Of a DNA stretch of 64,000 nt, positions 19,544 to 27,773 are shown piece by piece. The notes under the pieces are model-generated. The model was not told the origin of the DNA, did no database searches, and saw only the letters and a program-made list of their open reading frames with translations. The stretch covers positions 1 to 64,000 of the forward strand of contig NZ_JAHUTS010000003.1 in NCBI RefSeq assembly GCF_019209835.1. The letters run 5' to 3'. The number at the start of each line of letters is the position of its first letter. The stretch's first letter is position 1. The position numbers and the translations under genes were made by a program. The stretch comes from Enterovibrio paralichthyis. Its GTDB lineage: Bacteria; Pseudomonadota; Gammaproteobacteria; Enterobacterales; Vibrionaceae.

Positions 19544-20104
19544 CTAACCGGCACAGCGCAGTTCAATGGCAGAGCGCAGCATTTGCCACTCTTCACGCAG
19601 CACGCCATAGCGCAGGGAATCGTAGTATTCGCCCTGATAGTAACGCACTTTGCGGATGCGCCCTTCTTCCATCAGGCCCATGGCTTCGGCGCACTTCATC
19701 ATGCGGGGGTTACCCGACCAGGTTGTCAGGCCAATGCGGGCGACGTCGTATTGCTCGAAAAGGTGGGAAATCCAGAGTGTGAGTGCCTTACGGCCAATAC
19801 GTTTGCCCCAATGCCTGGCGGTAAACAGGGTGATCCCAACTTCCAGCCAGCGGTTGGACTGGTCTTCCCAGTAGCAGGAAAGGTAGCCGACCGCCTCGCC
19901 ATTGTATTCGATCACCATGGCGGTCTGGGCCTCTTTCAGACGCTTGAACAGATTGCGGCGGAACTGGAAACGGGATTGGTACTCAAGCGGAAAATAGGGG
20001 GCGTCATGTGCCTTCCATTCATTCTGCACATAGATAAAGTGCCAAAGATGATCCCTTTCTTCATTTTTGGCCGGTCGCAAGCAAACATCATCAAACGTTA
20101 ACAT
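19544..20104 (-). CDS. GNAT-family N-acetyltransferase
   Basis: A 186-residue RimJ/RimL-like acetyltransferase. The acetyl-CoA segment GKRIGRKALTLW and the C-terminal WSGNPRMMKCAEAMGLMEEGRIRK pattern (typical of RimL-type enzymes, described by motif) are present. The frame opens at 20167, but ATG 20104 (MLTFDDV) follows AAGGAGTACC and gives the usual length. The acceptor may be a small molecule or a protein N-terminus; it is unknown. Confidence 0.82.
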   Translation of the reverse strand: MLTFDDVCLRPAKNEERDHLWHFIYVQNEWKAHDAPYFPLEYQSRFQFRRNLFKRLKEAQTAMVIEYNGEAVGYLSCYWEDQSNRWLEVGITLFTARHWGKRIGRKALTLWISHLFEQYDVARIGLTTWSGNPRMMKCAEAMGLMEEGRIRKVRYYQGEYYDSLRYGVLREEWQMLRSAIELRCAG

Positions 20105-20490
20105 GGTACTCCTTGTCTCTTCGCCGCTCATCACGGTCTTATTCCCTGCCTCCTCCTTTACAGCCAAATTTGTTAGCCCACAAGGGAGAGGGGGTTTTAT
20201 GGGTATGATTCCTTCACCCTGGGCATCCGCTACCCACGACTGAATACCCTATCACTAACCTATAGCAGTCAGACCCCATTCGCCAACACATAGCTTGAAA
20301 TTTCCTCGACAAACTGACACCCAGCCCAGATTTTTCGCTGTACGGCGTGCAACCGGAAACGGCAATTCACTGTCCTGTGCAGCATGAGTCAGACCGTGAA
20401 TTGCATTGGACAAGTGGATGATTTCGCCTAATTTTTAAAAAGGCGTGTCGAATTCTCATTTTCGATACTGCAAAAAAAAGGATAGAGCCA
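20105..20490. other. Non-coding gap upstream of the globin gene
   Basis: A stem-loop CGCCT/AGGCG with an AT-palindromic centre (20425-20445) lies about 45 bases before the globin ATG, where an operator would be expected. AAGGAT precedes the globin start. No convincing FNR or NsrR site was found. Confidence 0.4.
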
Positions 20491-20904
20491 ATGTCACTCA
20501 CCCAGAAACAAATCACGCTGATACAAAACAGTTTTAAGAAAGTGGAACCCATTTCTTTGCAGGCCGCGCAAATCTTTTACGAAACCCTTTTTAGTTATGA
20601 TCCGTCACTGAAAGCCCTGTTTAAGGGCGATATGAAACTGCAGGGACGCAAACTGATGGCCATGCTTCATGCTGCGGTAAATGGGCTGGATGATTTGGAA
20701 TCCCTGGTACCTGTGCTCCATGATTTGGCTGATCGGCACGTTAAATATGGCGTGAAGAAATCGCATTTCACCCCGGTTGGCAACGCCCTGCTCCACACCC
20801 TGAAAGCCGGACTGGGTGATGACTTTACCCCTGAGGTGCGCGAAGCCTGGGTGACTCTGCTCCATGTGGTGTCAGACACCATGAAAACACGGATGGCGGC
20901 TTAG
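20491..20904 (+). CDS. Single-domain globin (bacterial haemoglobin)
   Basis: A 137-residue globin of the Vitreoscilla/flavohaemoglobin-head type. IFYETLF holds the B10 tyrosine, LQGRKLMAMLHAAV the E-helix with Gln at the distal position, and RHVKYGVKKSHF the proximal His with the family HxxYGV pattern. There is no reductase domain. Relatives bind O2 or NO in the cytoplasm. Together with norR-hcp-hcr in the same window it fits NO or microaerobic physiology (inference). It is convergent with the SRAP gene, and the two stop codons overlap in TTAG. Confidence 0.9.
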   Translation: MSLTQKQITLIQNSFKKVEPISLQAAQIFYETLFSYDPSLKALFKGDMKLQGRKLMAMLHAAVNGLDDLESLVPVLHDLADRHVKYGVKKSHFTPVGNALLHTLKAGLGDDFTPEVREAWVTLLHVVSDTMKTRMAA

Positions 20905-21593
20905 CCGGCCAACAAGTCTGCGGCAATAAAGAGTGTCTCCCCGCTGGGTATCCGGAGGGATGCCTTTTCGATGGGGGTGACAGAAAGCGGTAAGGGAATC
21001 TGCGGCTGCAGCAAATCATTGAGAGTCTGCACCGGATATTCCCCACACCGGAGCCACCGCTGCCAAACCACTGGGTCAGACGGCAGGATCAACGGCATGG
21101 ATTTGGCGTGAAACGGCACCAGTTTCGGGTGTGGCGCCAGGGTGATAATCGAACACGAACGCACCACTTCCCCGCTATCACTGTCTACCCACTCCCGGCA
21201 TAATCCCCCCAAGGCAATCGCCTCTCCCTGCCCCGCTATGGCGTAGGCTTTTCCATTCTGGGTCTCGACAAAGCCAGAGACAGGTACAATGCAGCGGTGG
21301 GTACGGAATGCATTAAATCCGGCGCTGCCGGGCGTATTCAGTTTGTCGCTGCGGGTATTGAAACTGGCGTAGCGGGTATTGGGACGCAACCCTTGCGGCG
21401 TCTGTTCCAGCAATAGCCACCAAAGGGCATCGTTCAGGACAGGATGTCCGTCTTGCTCTATCACAATACTGACGGTGTCTGTCGGCGCCACATCATCACT
21501 GGTGCGAAGGGGAAGCGGCCCGAGATCAACGCCCAGCCCCTGAAGCAGCCCATGCATAAAGGGATCGTCGGTTACGTTAAAGCGGCCACACAT
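20901..21593 (-). CDS. yedK: SRAP-domain protein (YedK/HMCES family)
   Basis: A 230-residue SOS-response-associated peptidase-fold protein that forms a protective covalent crosslink with abasic sites in single-stranded DNA. The essential Cys2 (MCGRF) survives Met removal. The conserved Asn in SFNTRSDKL, Glu in SGFVET and His in PFHAKSMP complete the active site. The usual Trp after the active-site Glu (EW) is Thr here. Promoter and LexA box not identified. The 3' end overlaps the globin stop by three bases. Confidence 0.88.
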   Translation of the reverse strand: MCGRFNVTDDPFMHGLLQGLGVDLGPLPLRTSDDVAPTDTVSIVIEQDGHPVLNDALWWLLLEQTPQGLRPNTRYASFNTRSDKLNTPGSAGFNAFRTHRCIVPVSGFVETQNGKAYAIAGQGEAIALGGLCREWVDSDSGEVVRSCSIITLAPHPKLVPFHAKSMPLILPSDPVVWQRWLRCGEYPVQTLNDLLQPQIPLPLSVTPIEKASLRIPSGETLFIAADLLAG

Positions 21594-21645
21594 AAAACGT
21601 CCCTCAGAGTAAGTACTCGATTACTACTAAGCATAGGGCGATCAA

Positions 21646-21669
21646 AAAGAGCCGCAAAGGCGGCTCTTT
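21646..21669 (-). terminator. Terminator of torECA
   Basis: AAAGAGCCGC pairs with GCGGCTCTTT with an AAAG loop, followed on the minus strand by TTTTTGAT. It lies 18 bases after the torA stop. Confidence 0.93.
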
Positions 21670-21686
21670 GGTTTACAGTCCGGTGA

Positions 21687-24173
21687 TTACATTTCTGAGG
21701 GTTTGACGATGATGGGACCGCTGAAAGCGTTCACCGCCGGCGCTTCGCCTTGGAACTTCTCGTAATCCACGATGGTGGTATAGGCACTACAGGCCTGCGC
21801 CAACTCAGAGGTGCCGACATCCAAGGTCACCGTATTCGGGTCACCGTAGGTATCAATCGCCCCAATGGCTGAGCCTGTCGGGCCATACCACGCCCCTTCC
21901 TGGATACGCACCACACCCGGTGGATAGTCATCCGACACCACAGCGCCCGCAATCAATTGACCACGGTCGTTAAAGACGCGGATAAGGTCGCCATCTTTAA
22001 TCCCGCGAGCCTTGGCATCATCAGGGTTGATGTACGCCGGTTCGCGTCCCTGCACTGTGTAGGTTTCACGCAATGCCGGGGATTCACACATCTGTGAATG
22101 CAGGCGTCTGTCCGGGTGACACGATTGCAGCCAGATTGGGAATTTGTCTGACCCCGGACCACCGTGGGAGCGTTCGGCTTTTTCAAACCACATGGGGTGA
22201 TCCTGACAGTACTCGTAACCATAGCTGCCAATCTTGCGGCTGGTAATTTCGATAAAGCCTGAAGGTGTGCCCAGTGGGTTAAGTTCAGGGTCTTCCCTGA
22301 ACAAGGCGTGACGCACAAAGGTACTGCCTTCGCCGAAGCCGACATAACCGTCTTTCCAGAAGGTCTCGAAGTCAGGCATTTCAAAATTGCCTTTGTTCGC
22401 TGCCACACACTCGTTGTATAGCTTGGTGATCCACTGCATGTCGTTCATGCCCTGGGCATACTCTTTGTCTTTGTCGATGCCAAAGCGTTTACAAAGCCCT
22501 TGGAAGATTTCAAAGTCAGTGCGGGACTGGAACAAAGGATCCACCAGCTTGTGCATGGCGAGCACGCCGGTAGCGGAATAGGCGCCATAGAGGTCAATAT
22601 CGTTGCGCTCAAGCTGGGTACAGGCGGGCAACACGATATCGGAGAAGCGGCAGGTAGCTGTCCAGGCGTAATCGATGGTGACCGCAGTTTCGATGTTGTA
22701 ATACGCCTTCTTCATCCTATTGTGATCCTGATGGTGATGCCACGGATTGTTCCCGCTCACGACCACCATCTTGATTGGCGGCAGTTTCACCTTACTGCCG
22801 TTGTAGTTGATCACTTTACCGGGCTCTTCAATCGCCTCTATCCAGCGCGCCACCGGAATAGTGCTGGCATATCCCTTGAAGTCGTTGTTGTTATGAAGCG
22901 GCTCCATGCCAGGGTCCAGATTACGGGGGAAACCACCCGGCCCTGCAGCGCCGGTTGCCGGTTCACCGATACCACTGTAGTGGTGGGCATAGGAAATACC
23001 ACCGCCGGGCAGGCCGATACCGCCCAACATACAGGCGATCACAGCCCCCATCCAGTAAGGCTGCTCACCGTGTTGCTGACGCTGTACACACCAGCCAAAC
23101 ATGATCTGGGTGCGTTGTTTGGTGAGCATGCGGGCAAACTCGCGGATATCATCCGGTGCGATGCCACAGATTTTGGATGCCCACTCCGGCGTTTTCTCAA
23201 CTTTGTCTTTGGTTTTACCCATGACGTAGTCGATGAAAGGTTCAAAGCCGAGGCAGTAGATCTTGATGAAGTCTTTGTCGTACAGATCTTCGGTATAAAG
23301 GGTGTGGGCAATGGCCAGCATAAAGGGCACATCAGTTTGTGGATTGATGTACTGGTGCTCACAGCCAAGGAATTTCTGGGTTTTGCTGACCACTGGATCC
23401 ACCGAAATGACGCGGATCTCCCCTTTGGCGACCTTGTCTTTCAGTTGATCAAAGTAGCCATACACATCGTGGGTTGGGCACTGCCAGCCCACCTGAGCGT
23501 TTTTCACCGGATCGTTTGACCACAGAATAATGGTCTTGGCATTTTCCAATACCAAAGGCCAGGAGGTTTGCTGGGCGTAGACTTCAGTCGAACCAAGCAC
23601 GTAAGGCATGATGGTTTGACCTGCACCGGTGGAATAGTCACCAATTTTTTTCACGTAGAAACCGTGCATCGCCAGCGCACGCTGCATATGGGTGGTACAG
23701 CTCTGGAACTGGCCAGTCTGGCGCCAGCCGGTCTGGCCTGCCAATAAACCGGAAGGGCCATAGGTTTTCTGTACCCTTTCCAGTTCGTTGTAGAACAGAT
23801 CCAGCGCCTGATCCCAAGTCACGCGGACAAACCGGTTATCACCCCGGGTGGTGTTCCATCCTTCGGTTTTTTTCAGCCAGTCAAGGCGCACCATCGGGTA
23901 GCGGACACGGGACGGGTTATAGATAAGGCCCTTTATCCCTTCGAGCATTACGGTGGGATGTTTATCGTGGCCAAACGGCACCACTTCCACCACTTCACCG
24001 CCGACTATGCGGGCACGCAGAGCCCCCCAGTGGGAGCCCGTGGTACGCCATACACCGTCCAGTAGTTCATGGGCTTTGGCATCGGTTGCTGCCACCAGCA
24101 GGCTGGGACCAATCGCAGCCGTGGCACTGACAGACAACATGCCTTTTAGGAAATTACGTCGGGTAATCGTCAT
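21687..24173 (-). CDS. torA: Trimethylamine N-oxide reductase, catalytic subunit TorA
   Basis: An 828-residue periplasmic molybdoenzyme of the DMSO-reductase family. The N-terminus is a Tat signal with TRRNFLKG and a hydrophobic core ending at DAKA. KIGDYSTGAGQ contains the serine that ligates molybdenum in TorA/DorA enzymes. VVSGNNPWHHHQDHNRM and the C-terminal PLGTPSGFIE and CHPDRRLHSQ segments bind the molybdopterin guanine dinucleotide cofactors. It has no N-terminal Fe-S cluster, as expected for TorA. It reduces TMAO with electrons from TorC. It is the last gene of torE-torC-torA. The chaperone torD and the torS/T/R regulators are not in the window. Confidence 0.95.
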   Translation of the reverse strand: MTITRRNFLKGMLSVSATAAIGPSLLVAATDAKAHELLDGVWRTTGSHWGALRARIVGGEVVEVVPFGHDKHPTVMLEGIKGLIYNPSRVRYPMVRLDWLKKTEGWNTTRGDNRFVRVTWDQALDLFYNELERVQKTYGPSGLLAGQTGWRQTGQFQSCTTHMQRALAMHGFYVKKIGDYSTGAGQTIMPYVLGSTEVYAQQTSWPLVLENAKTIILWSNDPVKNAQVGWQCPTHDVYGYFDQLKDKVAKGEIRVISVDPVVSKTQKFLGCEHQYINPQTDVPFMLAIAHTLYTEDLYDKDFIKIYCLGFEPFIDYVMGKTKDKVEKTPEWASKICGIAPDDIREFARMLTKQRTQIMFGWCVQRQQHGEQPYWMGAVIACMLGGIGLPGGGISYAHHYSGIGEPATGAAGPGGFPRNLDPGMEPLHNNNDFKGYASTIPVARWIEAIEEPGKVINYNGSKVKLPPIKMVVVSGNNPWHHHQDHNRMKKAYYNIETAVTIDYAWTATCRFSDIVLPACTQLERNDIDLYGAYSATGVLAMHKLVDPLFQSRTDFEIFQGLCKRFGIDKDKEYAQGMNDMQWITKLYNECVAANKGNFEMPDFETFWKDGYVGFGEGSTFVRHALFREDPELNPLGTPSGFIEITSRKIGSYGYEYCQDHPMWFEKAERSHGGPGSDKFPIWLQSCHPDRRLHSQMCESPALRETYTVQGREPAYINPDDAKARGIKDGDLIRVFNDRGQLIAGAVVSDDYPPGVVRIQEGAWYGPTGSAIGAIDTYGDPNTVTLDVGTSELAQACSAYTTIVDYEKFQGEAPAVNAFSGPIIVKPSEM

Positions 24174-24186
24174 GCTGTTATCCCTC

Positions 24187-25365
24187 TCAGTGATCTACAA
24201 ATGTGCTGGAATGTTTTTGCAGGTACTTCAGTACCAGAGCCTGTGTGGCCTGGTCGAAGTTCACAAAACCCATCATGCCGTCAAACATGCCCGGCCAGGT
24301 GTTGGCATCAAAGTGCGCCACATCCGGTTGGGTATGACACAGGCTACAGTTGGTGGTGTATGCCTGTTGGGCCTCTGTCCAGATGGGGTCAACACTGTCG
24401 AGGAAGTCTTCTTTCGGCGCCCACAAATCCACTTCGACGCGCTGCCAGGTCAGGCCGGTCAGCTCATCTTCTTTGGTTTCAAAGGTGCGGACATCGGTGT
24501 CGCTTTGCGCCACTTCTTTGGAAAGTGCCGCCGAGGCAATGTTCAGGCCAAAGTCTTCGTTGATCACGCGGCCAAAACCTTTCATCTTACGCCAACCTGT
24601 CAGGGTCACTTTCACTGCGTCTTCACCATCGTCGATGGCCGTTACCATGGTCGCAGGCTCTAGCACTGCACCTTGGGTTGCCATGTTTTCATCGGTGTAG
24701 AGTTCAATGAAATCAACACTGTAAAGTGGTTGCCCGACGTCGTAGCTGGTGCTGTGAGACATGGAGATCAGCTTACCAACCATACCGCCGGTGGAGTCCA
24801 TTTCAGCTGGAAGCTGGTGGGCAATCCCTTTGTGACAATCGATACAGCTTTGGTCTTTTTCCGCCGCCTGTGTCATTTGCAGACGGGCTGCCGGGCGCAG
24901 GTTATGCAACTGCATACTGTCGTATTGGTGGCAGTTCTTACATTCCAGGGAGCCGTTGGCACTGAACCTCGCCCATTCATGTTGGGCAAGCTCCAGCCGC
25001 TTATCGAGGAATTTCTCCCGGGTGCCTATCACACCGAAAATTTGGGCAAAGACTTCTTTACTGGCCTGCATCTTACGGGCGATTTTGTCTGTCCAGTTAT
25101 GGGGAACGTGGCAATCCGGGCAGGTTGCACGCACGCCGGATGTGTTCGACCAGTGCACGGTTTTTTGCAATTCCGGATAAACGTTGTCGCGCATAGAGTG
25201 GCAGGAAATACAAAACTGTTCGGTGTTGGTCAGTTCCAGGGCGGTGTTAAAGCCCCCCCAGAAAAGAACGCCGGCGATAAAGCCGCCGAGCGTCAGCGTG
25301 CCCAAGCTGATTTTTGTCGCTGGGCGTCGCATGGTGGCCCAGAGTTTTTTGATAAATTCTTTCAT
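24187..25365 (-). CDS. torC: Pentahaem c-type cytochrome TorC
   Basis: A 392-residue NapC/NirT-family membrane-anchored cytochrome. An N-terminal helix (LGTLTLGGFIAGVLFWGGF) anchors it. The first four haem sites are CISCH, CPDCH, CKNCH and CIDCH. The TorC-specific C-terminal domain carries the fifth, CSLCH. It passes electrons from menaquinol to TorA on the periplasmic side. The spacing to torA is 13 bases, so the two are co-translated from one transcript. Confidence 0.95.
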   Translation of the reverse strand: MKEFIKKLWATMRRPATKISLGTLTLGGFIAGVLFWGGFNTALELTNTEQFCISCHSMRDNVYPELQKTVHWSNTSGVRATCPDCHVPHNWTDKIARKMQASKEVFAQIFGVIGTREKFLDKRLELAQHEWARFSANGSLECKNCHQYDSMQLHNLRPAARLQMTQAAEKDQSCIDCHKGIAHQLPAEMDSTGGMVGKLISMSHSTSYDVGQPLYSVDFIELYTDENMATQGAVLEPATMVTAIDDGEDAVKVTLTGWRKMKGFGRVINEDFGLNIASAALSKEVAQSDTDVRTFETKEDELTGLTWQRVEVDLWAPKEDFLDSVDPIWTEAQQAYTTNCSLCHTQPDVAHFDANTWPGMFDGMMGFVNFDQATQALVLKYLQKHSSTFVDH

Positions 25366-25411
25366 GGCAGTCTGCTCTTAATCGATCACTGAGATACGGT
25401 GGAAGTTGGCA

Positions 25412-25591
25412 TTAGCCGTGCCCCGGTGGGCCAAAAAGAAACACCTGACTCATCCAAATCAGAAAGCCATATCCCCCTATCAACACCACACTCAGGATGG
25501 GGAAAAGAAAAACGGCAATAAAAAAGAATGCCCGCCATTCAAAGCTACGTTTTTCGGGCTCCCGCACAATGTCTTTTTCGTTAGGTTGCAT
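25412..25591 (-). CDS. torE: TorE/NapE-family small membrane protein
   Basis: A 59-residue protein. The charged N-terminus (MQPNEKDIVREPEKRSFEW) is followed by one membrane helix (AFFFIAVFLFPILSVVLIGGYGF) and a short FGPPGHG tail, as in TorE/NapE. It is the first gene of the tor operon. The frame opens 19 codons earlier, but ATG 25591 after GGAAAAGAG gives the family length. Its exact role is not established. Confidence 0.88.
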   Translation of the reverse strand: MQPNEKDIVREPEKRSFEWRAFFFIAVFLFPILSVVLIGGYGFLIWMSQVFLFGPPGHG

Positions 25592-25780
25592 AACTCTTTT
25601 CCTTACTATCCTGCACCCCAAAACCAAAGGTGCACCTTGTTGAATCAAACTATCTCCCCAAGTCTAGGAGAGTTATTGCAGCGACGTGTCTCTTTATTGA
25701 CTCACTTATCAATGCAAATGCTTTGATTACAGGAAGCTAGAGAAAGTGCGGGAAGTCGGGGAAAGAGTAAGAAAATCAAA

Positions 25781-25801
25781 CGGGATGCATATCGCATCCC
25801 G
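25781..25801 (-). terminator. Terminator of the four-PAS chemoreceptor gene
   Basis: CGGGATGC pairs with GCATCCCG and is followed on the minus strand by TTTGATTTTC. It lies 20 bases after the chemoreceptor stop. Confidence 0.8.
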
Positions 25802-25820
25802 CCTTTGATTACAGCGTGAT

Positions 25821-27524
25821 TTATTGTCCGGTGGCGGCTTTCAGGATCTCAGACAGCTCGTCCAAAAGTTTACGGGTATCGTCAGACAGTCGGTTTATTT
25901 CGCTGGTGGATTCTGACGAGCGCGTCGCGAGCTGGCGCACTTCATCCGCGACCACAGCAAAACCCCGTCCGTGTTCCCCGGCGCGTGCTGCTTCAATGGC
26001 CGCATTCAGTGCCAGCAGGTTGGTCTGCTCGGAGATACCATCAATCACCCGCGCAATGTTGGAAATTTCACCACTGGATTTCGCTACCAGCTCCATGATT
26101 TCACCCATGCCAGAGCGCTGCTGTACCTGGGCTGTCACGTCTTTCACAAACGCGGTATACAGGGTTTTGCCATCGATGTTCACTTTCGACAGTGATAACA
26201 AGCCATGATAAAGCTTGCCATCTTTACGGTGGATTGGCACTTCCCGGCTGGAACCGACAATCTTGTCGTTTCCCGTGGTGCGGTTTGAGTTCACAAACTT
26301 GTCGTGGTTGGATTGGATATCCGGCGGAACCAGCATCTTGACGTTCTGGCCGACCACTTCATCAGGGGTGTAACCCCACAACGCTTGCGCCGCAGGGTTG
26401 AAGAAGGTGACGATATTGTTTTCGTCAATGGTCACCACCGCGTCCAGCGCCTGGGTCAGGGTCTGGTTGATGGATTCCTGCGCCGTGCGCTGCTCGGTGA
26501 TGTCCCGCACAAAGGCGGTGTAACCAATGGCGTTTCCTGTCCTGACTTTTGACAGGGAGAAGTTGACCCAAATCCGCTTGCCGTCTTTACGTTGCATTTC
26601 CAGTTCACGGGCTGAGCCAACAATCTTGTCTTTTCCCGTGGTGCGGTTCTTGTTGACGAAGCTGTCATGATCGGCCTGGAATTCTTCCGGCACCAACATC
26701 CTCACATTATTACCGAGCACTTCATTGGCGTCATAACCCCACAGGGCTTCTGCCGCAGGGTTGAAAAAAGTGACATTGTTGTCCGCATCAATACTGACGA
26801 CAGCATCGTTGGCCTGGCGCAGTATCTGCTCAATTTCATCTTTGGCGGTTTTTTCTTTAGTGATATCACGGGCAAACGCGGTATAGCCCGTGCCCTCCTC
26901 GCCGTCGATGCGTGACAGGGACAGGTTCGCCCAGATACGGGAACCGTCTTTGCGTTCCATTTGGATGTCCCGGCTGGTGCCCACGATGGAGTCGACGCGG
27001 CTGGTTCGGTTCTTGTTGACATAGCCGTCATGAAAATCCTGAATTTCCTTTGGCACCAGCATTTTCACGTTTTTCCCCATTACCTCATCAGCACTGTATC
27101 CCCAAAGCGCTTCGGCAGCGGCATTCATAAATGTCACGTTGTTGTTGTCATCAATCGACACCACGGCGTTGACGGACTGGGAAAGCACCTGCTGACTATT
27201 GGCAATGGCTTTACGCTCGCGCGTAATGTCTTTGATGTTTACCGCCCAGCCCTGCCCACCGGCCACACTGATACGCGACATGTTGGCTTCCAGGCTCTTG
27301 CCATCGTGCCAGTCCAGTTCCACTTTGCCTTCTTTGACATCACCGAGCGCCAGCGAATCCAACGGTTTTCCAACACTTTCCTTCAGGGTGGTTTTGAACA
27401 GTTTGAGTGCCGCCGGATTCATGTAGCTAATCTTGTTGTTTTTATCGGTGTACAGGATCGCATCTTCCGCATTATCAATAAGTTGCTTCATGACACGATC
27501 AGAATTGCTGCCAAATAGTCCCAT
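25821..27524 (-). CDS. Cytoplasmic chemoreceptor with four PAS domains
   Basis: A 567-residue receptor with no membrane segment, so it is soluble. PAS1 (about 10-105) differs from PAS2-4 (about 115-225, 237-347, 359-470). Those three are near-copies, each with an S-box start like DAVVSIDxxNNVTFxNPAAEALWGY and a closing YTAFVRDIT segment. This indicates recent internal duplication. The signalling domain is very short (about 95 residues), but it has the invariant tip EQTNLLALNAAIEAARAGEH (20 residues) and GFAVVADEVRQLA. There is no HAMP and no C-terminal CheR/CheB pentapeptide. The PAS domains may bind haem, flavin or a small ligand; no ligand-specific residue decides this. Confidence 0.86.
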   Translation of the reverse strand: MGLFGSNSDRVMKQLIDNAEDAILYTDKNNKISYMNPAALKLFKTTLKESVGKPLDSLALGDVKEGKVELDWHDGKSLEANMSRISVAGGQGWAVNIKDITRERKAIANSQQVLSQSVNAVVSIDDNNNVTFMNAAAEALWGYSADEVMGKNVKMLVPKEIQDFHDGYVNKNRTSRVDSIVGTSRDIQMERKDGSRIWANLSLSRIDGEEGTGYTAFARDITKEKTAKDEIEQILRQANDAVVSIDADNNVTFFNPAAEALWGYDANEVLGNNVRMLVPEEFQADHDSFVNKNRTTGKDKIVGSARELEMQRKDGKRIWVNFSLSKVRTGNAIGYTAFVRDITEQRTAQESINQTLTQALDAVVTIDENNIVTFFNPAAQALWGYTPDEVVGQNVKMLVPPDIQSNHDKFVNSNRTTGNDKIVGSSREVPIHRKDGKLYHGLLSLSKVNIDGKTLYTAFVKDVTAQVQQRSGMGEIMELVAKSSGEISNIARVIDGISEQTNLLALNAAIEAARAGEHGRGFAVVADEVRQLATRSSESTSEINRLSDDTRKLLDELSEILKAATGQ

Positions 27525-27682
27525 AGGTCATCACCCGCGTTCCAAAAAGGAGCCGAAATAGTCCAAAGCGCTTGCTTGCTCTCAAATATTAGACACAGGT
27601 TAAAGTGCTCTCAAATTTGTCGCGTTTCTTTTTTCCGCTACGCGCTTCAACGCCGCATAGCGAAAGGTGTGAGGGCTGCACC

Positions 27683-27697
27683 ATTTACATTGTAAAT
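27683..27697. promoter_or_regulatory. parS2-like centromere site 3
   Basis: ATTTACATTGTAAAT is a perfect palindrome apart from its centre and fits NTTTACANTGTAAAN. It lies 77 bases upstream of the GH13-like gene at 27774. Confidence 0.87.
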
Positions 27698-27773
27698 ATG
27701 ACGAGAAGAAGCACATCTTTAACAGCTTGCACTACGCTTTTAGAGGTAACCCTTTAAGCCATATAGAAAAAAC

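Noticed and set aside
22500..23519. Long plus-strand open frame opposite torA (339 codons)
   Set aside because: It is fully antisense to a certain gene, has no recognisable domain, and shows the composition expected of a shadow frame.
24711..24725. parS2-like sequence in torC
   Set aside because: ATCAACACTGTAAAG mismatches the consensus at two fixed positions in the left half.
25698..25713. FNR site upstream of torE
   Set aside because: TTGACTCACTTATCAA has TTGA and TCAA 8 bases apart, whereas FNR needs 6.
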